Positions 1 through 5,103 of a stretch of DNA of 5,182 nucleotides are shown here, piece by piece. The stretch's first letter is position 1. Each line of letters opens with the position of its first letter. The DNA comes from Methylomarinum sp. (GTDB taxonomy: Bacteria > Pseudomonadota > Gammaproteobacteria > Methylococcales > Methylomonadaceae), in assembly GCA_013139755.1 (NCBI GenBank), contig WTAG01000481.1:1-5182 (forward strand), in the 5' to 3' direction. The position numbers and the translations under genes are program-made. The notes under the pieces were generated by a model. That model had not been told where the DNA came from and made no database searches. It saw only the letters and a program-made list of their open reading frames with translations.

Positions 1-2
1 TC

Positions 3-56
3 GGCCTGTTCAGCAAAAAGCTATTTGCAATAGCGAAACTCATACCAAACAGTTAA
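3..56 (+). CDS. C-terminal tail of a cassette gene (partial, product unknown)
   Basis: The frame starting at base 3 is open from the window edge and ends at TAA (54-56), giving 17 residues that end in KLIPNS. The stop lies 9 bases before the R'' box of the attC at 66-128, the usual spacing for a cassette gene reading toward its own attC, and that attC has + polarity. The other frames are less convincing: frame 1 stops at about base 31-33, and frame 2 runs through the attC hairpin. The visible part is too short to name a function. On the opposite strand an ATG at 43-41 opens a frame to the window edge, but it has no ribosome binding site, so I prefer the + reading. Confidence 0.4.
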   Translation, partial: GLFSKKLFAIAKLIPNS

Positions 57-65
57 ATCGGGCTT

Positions 66-128
66 GTCCAACAAACGGTTCAGATTGTGGCTCGCTTCGC
101 GATCACAATCTAACCTAATTCGTTAGAT
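66..128 (+). other. attC site, short 63-bp type, + polarity
   Basis: Perfect R'' box GTCCAAC (66-72) and perfect R' box GTTAGAT (122-128) enclose an imperfect palindrome. L'' GTTCAGAT pairs with L' ATCTAAC, the stem continues as ATTGTG/CACAAT, and an apical TCGC-TTC-GCGA hairpin closes it. The unpaired C in GTTCAGAT sits in the left arm. In known attC sites (for example that of aadA1, with GTTCAAGC opposite GCTTAAC) the extrahelical base marks L'', so this site reads left to right. It is half the length of the other attCs here and unlike them in its central part. A minus-strand gene also ends 13 bases beyond its right edge, so gene ends flank it on both sides. Confidence 0.85.
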
Positions 129-141
129 TATATAGTACTGC

Positions 142-726
142 TTAGCTAGTTTTAGTTCTTACGCTCAAAACTCCTAGTAATCCAGCACTGAATAACCAAA
201 AGATACTTGGCTCAGGAACAGAAGATGTAGATTCTGCTATTAAGTTTGCGCTATTTAAAGATACTGAACCAATTTCAAGTCCAAATGAATCAGATAAAAT
301 TACATTTTCTAAATTTAAAACTCCAGCCCCTATATCAATAACATCAAACGAAATAGTTGCAAGAATAGTTGGTAATAAAACATCTAAGCCAACAAAAGCC
401 AATGTAGTCTCAGAAAAACCAATTGAATTAGAATTAATTTGATTTTCTAAGGAAAAAGTATCCAAGCCAAAAATGTCACCACTCACTATCGAGGTTGCAC
501 TCATTATTGAATTATCAAATTCTAAATCAAATTCAAAGCCAGATAAATCCAGTGTATTATTTAGAATAATATCAATGCTGATGCTAGATCCAGTATTGGA
601 AGACAAGGAATTTTCAAGACTACCCCCAGAGATCATATCAACTGATAAAGTAGCTCCATGAGAAGTGCTTGTAATACTGAGAGAAAGTAAAAGAAGAAAA
701 ATTTGTACTATATTTTTTGTTTTCAT
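142..726 (-). CDS. Secreted cohesin-like protein with PEP-CTERM sorting signal
   Basis: The predicted protein has 194 residues when started at ATG 726. This start gives a clean signal peptide (MKTKNIVQIF, then a leucine-rich core, cleavage near STSHG-A at about 24). ATG codons at 741 and 762 and a TTG at 777 are in frame but lengthen the N-terminus without a better ribosome site. Residues about 26-165 form an all-beta domain with the pattern of cohesin-type folds: a strand ending SGFEFDLEFDNSIM, the LPTILATISFDV stretch, and a late LNLENVILSDSFG strand. Residues 170-174 are VPEPS, followed by a hydrophobic helix (about 175-188) and basic residues, which is a PEP-CTERM tripartite tail. In that family the tail is processed by an exosortase/EpsH-type protease; none is encoded here. 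The gene starts 20 bases after the dockerin gene stops and is the last of the three-gene unit. A dockerin-binding role is inferred from the domain and its neighbour. Confidence 0.85.
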   Translation of the reverse strand: MKTKNIVQIFLLLLSLSITSTSHGATLSVDMISGGSLENSLSSNTGSSISIDIILNNTLDLSGFEFDLEFDNSIMSATSIVSGDIFGLDTFSLENQINSNSIGFSETTLAFVGLDVLLPTILATISFDVIDIGAGVLNLENVILSDSFGLEIGSVSLNSANLIAESTSSVPEPSIFWLFSAGLLGVLSVRTKTS

Positions 727-746
727 AATTGTTAAGTTCATTATAA

Positions 747-1862
747 TTAAAGTGTGGAACATCGTGTTCTTGAACAAAGCCGAACCACTGCTCTAAAGTC
801 TAGAACATTGACTACGCCATCTTGATTGATGTCAAAATTGTTATTTGTTGCATCAGAACCAAACTTGCTTCGCATAATATTTAAGTCATCTTTATCTACA
901 TCACCATCTAAATCAAAATCACCAACAGAAGCGAAAATATTTAAATTAGTGATCTTCTTTTCATTCCCAGCTAAGTCTGACTCCCATATATCTGTAACTG
1001 CTCCTACGTTCTTAACTGAGGTTCTTGTAAATAAAATAGTATCATTTACTGAGTCCCACTTAGGGTGATGATCTCCCGTCCCCAAAGGATTCGTTACCTG
1101 CTCTAAGTTTGTTCCATTTTCTTTTATAAGCCATAAACCTGAACTACTATTTCGATTAGATTCAAAAACGATTCCTTTAAACCCCCAATCAGGGTTCCAG
1201 TCATCAAACATCCCAAAAGTAATTTGTTGAGTTTGACTGGCATTAATAGTAATAATGAAAAGATTACAAGATGCCTCTGCAATACTGCCTCCGCTCTTCG
1301 GTGATGTACACCCAACATATACAAGTCTATTATTATCAGGTGACCAAGCTAAATCACTTACTCGTAAAGATTGTAATCCTACTGCTTTTTGGTTATCGCC
1401 ATTTGTACCCATTACCCAAAGTTCTCGCTTTCCAGTCCTATTGGATAAAAAAGCTATCTGCTGACCATTTGGTGAATATTTCGCCATTTGGTTTGAATCT
1501 ATAGAGGTTAGTTGAGTTGGGTTTGTCCCATCCATTAGAATAGTCCAGATATTAGTATTAGGTGAATCATGATTAGATGTAAATATAATACTGCTACCAT
1601 CTGGTGACCAATTAGGGTATTTCTCATCTGAATTTGGCCAATTTAATAACAGTTTTGCTCTTGAGCCATCTCGCTCAGAAAGCCAAATATCATTAGACCC
1701 ACCCACATTTGAAATAAAAAGAACCTTATCCCCATCAGGTGAAACACTCGCCCAATCAGTCTGAGGCCCGCCAGCATGCTCATTTTGTGAATATACAGTT
1801 GTTGGCAGTATTACTAAAAATGAGAGGATACAAGTTTTTATTAAGTTTAAATATATTTTCAT
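747..1862 (-). CDS. Secreted PD40/TolB-like beta-propeller protein with C-terminal type I dockerin
   Basis: The protein has 371 residues with a signal peptide (about 1-25, ending TTVYS-Q). Residues about 35-305 hold six propeller blades of the PD40/TolB type, with repeated SPDG/SPNG turns (41-44, 86-89, 130-133, 174-176) and recurring blade ends such as NDIW, TNIW, RELW and GLW followed by a xDGT/xNGT turn. This fold usually binds partners or ligands and is not itself an enzyme. Residues 314-363 form a dockerin with two EF-hand-like calcium loops: D315-D317-D319-D321-D323-D326 and D344-N346-D348-N352-D355. The last residues contain a C-x4-C pair (C363, C368). An AGGA ribosome site precedes ATG 1862, which lies 12 bases after the amidase stop, so translation is probably coupled. 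The next gene encodes a cohesin-like protein, the expected dockerin partner. Secretion and calcium binding are predicted, not shown. Confidence 0.88.
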   Translation of the reverse strand: MKIYLNLIKTCILSFLVILPTTVYSQNEHAGGPQTDWASVSPDGDKVLFISNVGGSNDIWLSERDGSRAKLLLNWPNSDEKYPNWSPDGSSIIFTSNHDSPNTNIWTILMDGTNPTQLTSIDSNQMAKYSPNGQQIAFLSNRTGKRELWVMGTNGDNQKAVGLQSLRVSDLAWSPDNNRLVYVGCTSPKSGGSIAEASCNLFIITINASQTQQITFGMFDDWNPDWGFKGIVFESNRNSSSGLWLIKENGTNLEQVTNPLGTGDHHPKWDSVNDTILFTRTSVKNVGAVTDIWESDLAGNEKKITNLNIFASVGDFDLDGDVDKDDLNIMRSKFGSDATNNNFDINQDGVVNVLDFRAVVRLCSRTRCSTL

Positions 1863-1874
1863 TTGATATTAGTC

Positions 1875-3083
1875 CTATTCAGCAGTTAATTCATTGTCAA
1901 TAAAATCACGAATTGCATTTGCAATTCCTTCACTTGCATTATCGAGGAACGTGCTTGAATTTAGACGCTCTTCATCAGTTTCGCCAAAAAATTGAACTGT
2001 ATTTGAATGATATGCTACTTCAAGAAGAGCACCTGAATATTCTTGGCTATTAATTACATTAAAACAACTTTGGTGAATTCCATCAAATGATAGGCCTCGA
2101 CTATGTTTATCCAAGCCTAAAGCCACCATTTCTTCAACTAAAAGCTCAGCCAATTTGGGAGATGACTTTTCCGCTGAACAATAAAATGCTTCAGTGCCAT
2201 CTTCAGTAGGTAATCGCGCACCATTTGTATGTATAGATACAAAAATATCAACTTCAAGTTTTTCTGCTTTTTCTTTACGTTTATTGAGGTCTTCAAAGCA
2301 AACGCTATATTCGCTACCTTTTCCGCAGCCTTTAGGAGCAAAAGGTGCTTTTTCAGTATTTCTCGTATAATAAACTATATGTTTTTCATCATCTATAAGT
2401 GATTGGCCAGCAGAAAGCCCTATATCTAACGTAAGAATATCTTCAATAAGACCATATGTCGGACTTCCAAGTCTCTGGTAAACTAAAAAGCCTTCTTCGG
2501 TCTCAATTTTTCCATGCCCTGGATCAATAATAATGGTATAAGGCCGACCATTAAATGTGAAGTCGTCAATAGTATAGGTATTACCACCATCTTTAAATGT
2601 TACTTTTGCAATTACCTTATCTTCGGGTGCGTTAACTTCAAGTAACTTATTTGCTGCTATTGAACTACCAGAACCTATATAGTTTGCTCCTCCAATTTGG
2701 TCTGCATCTAAAATATTCCCGTCTTTATCAAATGCAGTCATTGTGACATTTGTATTTGCAGTAGCACGAGCAGTGACACTTGAAATGCGTCCTGTTTCTT
2801 TTAAATCGAAAGTTGCTGTAATTCGTCCTCCATTTCCTGGTGTATCATAAATTAAATTTCTGCCTGAGAATGGTGGAAAACCAGTACAATTAAGTAGACC
2901 TCCGCAAGATAATACAGTTGCTCCTGTAAAGGATACTCCAAAAGCATCAAAATTAGAATCCAGTTCAGCAAGACCATCAAAACCAAGGGTGATTGTCTTA
3001 TCTTCTGCGAATGAACTTTTTAAAATTACGAAATTTAAGATCACTAATATTATAGTGAACAACGTTGTTCTGAATTGAACCAT
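1875..3083 (-). CDS. Exported N-acetylmuramoyl-L-alanine amidase (Amidase_3 type) with novel N-terminal beta domain
   Basis: The protein has 402 residues. A signal peptide (about 1-26, ending SSFA-E) is followed by a beta-rich domain (about 28-178) that I do not recognise firmly; its pattern (FDAFGVSFTG, later TAFDKDGNIL, ending YTIDDFTF) recalls galactose-binding-like jelly rolls in exported proteins. The catalytic domain (182-402) has the zinc amidase signatures: IDPGHG (186-191, ligand H190), GLIEDI (ligand E214), VSIHTN (ligand H285) and LLEVAYHSN (catalytic E355). All key residues are present, so it should cleave the bond between MurNAc and L-alanine in peptidoglycan. It has no AMIN domain, LysM, dockerin or PEP-CTERM tail. 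A good ribosome site (AAGGAAA) lies 6 bases before ATG 3083. It is the first gene of the three-gene unit, 44 bases from the attC R' box. Six cysteines, including C60/C66, could form disulfides. Confidence 0.9.
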   Translation of the reverse strand: MVQFRTTLFTIILVILNFVILKSSFAEDKTITLGFDGLAELDSNFDAFGVSFTGATVLSCGGLLNCTGFPPFSGRNLIYDTPGNGGRITATFDLKETGRISSVTARATANTNVTMTAFDKDGNILDADQIGGANYIGSGSSIAANKLLEVNAPEDKVIAKVTFKDGGNTYTIDDFTFNGRPYTIIIDPGHGKIETEEGFLVYQRLGSPTYGLIEDILTLDIGLSAGQSLIDDEKHIVYYTRNTEKAPFAPKGCGKGSEYSVCFEDLNKRKEKAEKLEVDIFVSIHTNGARLPTEDGTEAFYCSAEKSSPKLAELLVEEMVALGLDKHSRGLSFDGIHQSCFNVINSQEYSGALLEVAYHSNTVQFFGETDEERLNSSTFLDNASEGIANAIRDFIDNELTAE

Positions 3084-3110
3084 GTTTATTTTCCTTCATT
3101 TAAGTTAAGT

Positions 3111-3138
3111 GTTATAAAAATTTAAAATCTAACGCCAA
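3111..3138 (-). promoter_or_regulatory. Possible promoter straddling the attC edge, upstream of the amidase operon
   Basis: On the minus strand TTGGCG (3138-3133) and TATAAC (3116-3111) are separated by 16 bases, a fair sigma70-like pair in front of the amidase gene. The -35-like part lies in the conserved end of the attC, so the recombination site would donate half of the promoter. AT-rich DNA throws up such pairs often, so this is only a candidate. Confidence 0.25.
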
Positions 3139-3254
3139 AATAACTGGAAACAAACGGGTAAAAATTGAATGACTGTTACCCTATAACTTTAATAAAAAAT
3201 ATGACTTTAAAAACAAGTGGAGCGTTTGCTTTCCATTTAATTTGATTGTTATAA
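3127..3254 (-). other. attC site, long 128-bp type, minus polarity
   Basis: The left end ATCTAAC (3127-3133) is a perfect R' box read on the minus strand (GTTAGAT, within GGCGTTAGAT). The right end GTTATAA (3248-3254) gives R'' TTATAAC. The arms pair as TGGAAA-CAAACG (left) against TGGAAAGCAAACG (right), so the extra G lies in the right arm. This makes the right arm L'' and sets minus polarity. The long central part carries its own hairpin (GGGTAA 3156-3161 with TTACCC 3176-3181). The site closes the cassette to its right and opens the amidase operon segment to its left. Confidence 0.85.
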
Positions 3255-3275
3255 AGCTACACAGCGAGAATTATT

Positions 3276-3530
3276 ATGATACTACTAACAACAGGAAATA
3301 AAATAATAACTGGGAAATGCCCAGCTATTTGTGGAACAAAACTTTCTGCTATTGTGCTACTGCCAGGTGATATTAAAGATAATAAATTAGAAGTTTTGAT
3401 TGAGTACATTAATGATACTTTGCTTACTCGCTTTCATCCAGAAGAAGACTCCTACGAGCTTGAGTGCTTTCTGAAAGATGCCTTACAAAAATATCAGAAC
3501 CAGCACCATCCGAAGAATGAGCGACCATGA
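3276..3530 (+). CDS. Possible small hypothetical protein, convergent to the cassette gene
   Basis: An 84-residue + strand frame starts 21 bases after the attC edge, behind a weak GCGAGA ribosome site. It fills the otherwise empty 170 bases between the stop of the minus-strand gene and the attC, and it overlaps the last 107 bases of that gene on the opposite strand. The sequence looks protein-like: an N-terminal beta-like part with three cysteines (one each in GKCPAIC and one in YELEC) and an acidic amphipathic C-terminal half (DNKLEVLIEYINDTLL to FLKDALQKY). I recognise no family. It would run against the array direction, which is less usual but occurs in cassettes. It may instead be a chance frame. 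Confidence 0.35.
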   Translation: MILLTTGNKIITGKCPAICGTKLSAIVLLPGDIKDNKLEVLIEYINDTLLTRFHPEEDSYELECFLKDALQKYQNQHHPKNERP

Positions 3531-3666
3531 CAACTTCATACATATGGCCTATCTCATCAATACTTAGTTCAACCCATTCACCAATCCTAGGAATTGATTT
3601 ATATTTTTTACAGCCAAGACCCTTTGTTTTGGTCGAGGAAACATCTATCGTGATTAATTCATGCAT
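3424..3666 (-). CDS. Small cassette-type hypothetical protein (80 residues)
   Basis: The protein has 80 residues, is probably cytosolic, and has no signal peptide or membrane segment. The central part (SIPRIGEWVELSIDEIGHMYEV, then VMVAHSSDGAGSDIFV at about 46-61) resembles small unnamed proteins that I recall as common in integron cassettes; the pattern suggests a compact beta-barrel-like fold. This recognition is from memory. The start at ATG 3666 has a strong ribosome site (AAGGAAGA) just upstream, and the gene begins 18 bases after the R' box of the attC at 3684-3813, the usual layout for a cassette gene. Its last 36 codons overlap an opposite-strand frame. No function can be assigned. Confidence 0.75.
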   Translation of the reverse strand: MHELITIDVSSTKTKGLGCKKYKSIPRIGEWVELSIDEIGHMYEVVMVAHSSDGAGSDIFVRHLSESTQARRSLLLDESE

Positions 3667-3683
3667 GTGATCTTCCTTTTAAT

Positions 3684-3813
3684 TTATAACGCCAAAATAA
3701 CGGGCCACAAATGATAATAGAAGAACTATCCAAGTGGCATAAATTTTAATGAAAACATAACTTTTAAAAACCGCACCGCTTATTTGTGGTCGCTGTTGAT
3801 TTTTTTGTTATGT
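3684..3813 (-). other. attC site, long 130-bp type, minus polarity
   Basis: The ends are TTATAAC (3684-3690, R' on the minus strand as GTTATAA) and GTTATGT (3807-3813, R'' as ACATAAC). The arms AATAACGGGCCACAAAT (left) and, read on the minus strand, AATCAACAGCGACCACAAAT (right) pair with extra bases on the right, which makes the right arm L'' and the polarity minus. The stop codon of the preceding gene (3810-3808) lies inside R''. The central part shares a TTTAATxAAA...ACTTTTAAAAAC block (3745-3771) with the attC at 3127-3254. Confidence 0.85.
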
Positions 3814-4353
3814 CTTTGAATTTAAAATAACTTCCATAGAGTTTTTGTCACTAAAGTATTGCCTGTGAAATGGAATTGACACTAAATGAGGTTTTTTTCT
3901 ACCTTCTTCAAGCAGAAAAAAATGAACGTTTCCAGCTCCTCTTAAAAGTAAATCCTTGTAGGTTTGTGATTTAGGAAACTCAAATGTGAAATATCCAGTA
4001 CTAGCAGCTTCAATAGTATTAGGTAATTTAAGATTAGTAGGAAATCTATTCAGAACCACTCTTCCTTTAGGGTATTCATGAATAGTAGCACCACGACTCT
4101 CTGTAACGTAATATTCAACTAGGTTCGAAATTTTTATTTTTTTATTTGAGTTATTAATAATTTCAAACTGGATGTCCATCCACACTTCTTTACTGGTAGA
4201 AGCTTTACTCTCAGAGCTAAAGTATGCGGAGATTTTCCCAAGACTATCTGCAACACTACCAAAGGCGATAATAGCCATTCCAATTACAATGATGACAGCA
4301 ATTATGCGATTGCTTTTGAACATAGAAAGGTAATTTTCAACCCAATTTTTCAT
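3808..4353 (-). CDS. Membrane-anchored hypothetical protein (181 residues)
   Basis: One hydrophobic segment (about 15-36, IIAVIIVIGMAIIAFG) is preceded by a short N-terminus carrying K and R, suggesting the C-terminal part faces the periplasm. Residues about 58-175 look like a beta-sandwich: VWMDIQFEIINNSNKKIKI, a PNTIEAASTGYFTFEF turn and a final basic stretch. I recognise no family. There is only a weak, distant ribosome site (AAGAG, about 14 bases before the ATG). The protein ends in NSKT, with the ACATAAC of the attC R'' box supplying the last threonine and the stop. The gene follows the attC remnant at 4380-4422 and may be co-transcribed with the membrane protein gene upstream, so they could form a pair. 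Confidence 0.7.
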   Translation of the reverse strand: MKNWVENYLSMFKSNRIIAVIIVIGMAIIAFGSVADSLGKISAYFSSESKASTSKEVWMDIQFEIINNSNKKIKISNLVEYYVTESRGATIHEYPKGRVVLNRFPTNLKLPNTIEAASTGYFTFEFPKSQTYKDLLLRGAGNVHFFLLEEGRKKPHLVSIPFHRQYFSDKNSMEVILNSKT

Positions 4354-4379
4354 ACTATTTGAAATACTCTTTTACTTTG

Positions 4380-4422
4380 ATATAGCGTCAGTTTCAGCGA
4401 ATACCATAAGCTACTGTTATGT
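4380..4422 (-). other. Degenerate or truncated attC-like remnant between two membrane protein genes
   Basis: On the minus strand an intact R'' box ACATAAC (4422-4416) is followed after only about 30 bases by GCTATAT (4386-4380), which resembles an R' box but has GCT for the essential GTT. In between only short pairings remain (CAG/CTG and AGC/GCT around GAATACCATAA). At 43 bp it is shorter than functional attC sites I know of and about a third of its neighbours. I read it as a site damaged by deletion and point mutation, which would fuse two cassettes into one. Confidence 0.45.
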
Positions 4423-4959
4423 TTTTTTATTTACTAAATTTTCAATCATTCTATCGTAACTTTCTTGTCTTATCTGAATTGTAAATAAAACGGAAAATCC
4501 AATTGCCATAATTAGTGCTGTCAACGATGTAGTACCTTTTGTTACTACTGCAGCTAATGCCAAAAGAACAAGACAAATACCAGAAATATAAGTTAGCCCT
4601 TTAGATGAAAATTTATCTACTGCTTTAACCCATTTATTATTAAATATTTCTCTATACAAAAACTCACCATTTGAATAAGTAACCAACCCTGGTGTTTTCT
4701 TTAGCGCATAAAGAATTTTTACAACGTCATCATCCTTTAGAAGAGTGGTTATGTCTTTATGGTTCATTCTCACCCCATACAATAATCTAAATATTTCACA
4801 GGTTGTGTGTTTATTTTCATTCTTAATTGAATCATCGAGTTTCTCTAGCAACTCAACGCGTACCTTTTTTGACTGACTAAGATTATAAGATGTGGCTGCT
4901 ATTGTTCCAATAATTGAAATTAAAACACCAACTAATTTTCCAAATGCAGAGTATTCCAT
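4417..4959 (-). CDS. Three-helix membrane hypothetical protein (180 residues)
   Basis: Predicted membrane segments are at about 7-25 (LVGVLISIIGTIAATSY), 121-139 (ISGICLVLLALAAVV) and 142-160 (SLTALIMAIGFSVLFTI). Between the first two lies a charged, helical, soluble domain (about 30-118) with the motif ILYALKKTPGLVTYSNGEFLYREIF. That motif recalls unnamed membrane proteins of environmental bacteria; the resemblance is from memory. ATG 4959 has a good ribosome site (AGGA, 5 bases upstream) and lies 17 bases after the attC R' box, the normal position for a first cassette gene. The protein ends NKKT, its stop lying in the R''-like box of the remnant. No catalytic motif is visible, and I cannot name a function. 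Confidence 0.7.
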   Translation of the reverse strand: MEYSAFGKLVGVLISIIGTIAATSYNLSQSKKVRVELLEKLDDSIKNENKHTTCEIFRLLYGVRMNHKDITTLLKDDDVVKILYALKKTPGLVTYSNGEFLYREIFNNKWVKAVDKFSSKGLTYISGICLVLLALAAVVTKGTTSLTALIMAIGFSVLFTIQIRQESYDRMIENLVNKKT

Positions 4960-4976
4960 GTAAATCCTGTTTTAAA

Positions 4977-5103
4977 ACATAACGCTTATATCAGCTGACG
5001 CTGGCGGGTAAAAGTGAATACCGACAACAAGCTGATTTTCGGTTTAAAATGACCTCTGAAAAACACGTCGCTTCCAGTGGTCAGCTGTATATACTTGTTG
5101 GAC
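4977..5103 (-). other. attC site, long 127-bp type, minus polarity
   Basis: R'' is the right end GTTGGAC (5097-5103, minus strand GTCCAAC, perfect consensus). R' is the left end ACATAAC (4977-4983, minus strand GTTATGT, within AGCGTTATGT). The arms pair through TATATCAGCTGA against TATATACAGCTGACC, with extra A and C in the right arm, giving L'' on the right and minus polarity. Its central part begins CGGGTAAAAGTGAATACC (5005-5022), closely matching 3155-3173 in the attC at 3127-3254. Confidence 0.87.

Noticed and set aside
2..43. Minus-strand ATG at 43 opening a frame to the left edge, as if a new cassette began after the 66-128 attC
   Set aside because: There is no ribosome binding site, and the attC polarity supports a + strand gene ending at 56 instead. 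It cannot be fully excluded with so little sequence.
84..111. Strong hairpin resembling a terminator at the end of the operon
   Set aside because: It is the central stem of the attC, and no T-run follows on either strand.
473..661. 62-codon + strand frame inside the cohesin-like gene
   Set aside because: It is a shadow of the minus-strand gene, whose signal peptide, beta domain and PEP-CTERM tail are clear; it has no ribosome site or recognisable product.
727..777. N-terminal extension of the cohesin-like protein to TTG 777 (overlap with the dockerin gene)
   Set aside because: The extension lacks a ribosome site and puts an uncharacteristic stretch before the signal peptide; ATG 726 gives a normal signal peptide and a 20-base gap.
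826..1504. Several + strand frames and one minus-strand frame (1124-1324) inside the propeller gene
   Set aside because: All lie within the propeller-dockerin gene, in which PD40 repeats and two calcium loops fix the true frame.
2138..2341. 67-codon minus-strand frame inside the amidase gene
   Set aside because: It is another frame of the amidase catalytic domain; the amidase motifs on both sides remain in the main frame.
3796..3811. T-run suggesting an intrinsic terminator
   Set aside because: It is the spacer between R'' and L'' of the long attC, not preceded by a GC-rich hairpin.
3127..5103. Repeated elements taken as a possible CRISPR array or IS ends
   Set aside because: The repeats are imperfect palindromes of 127-130 bp with R and L boxes, separated by genes, not short direct repeats with spacers. 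No transposase is present.
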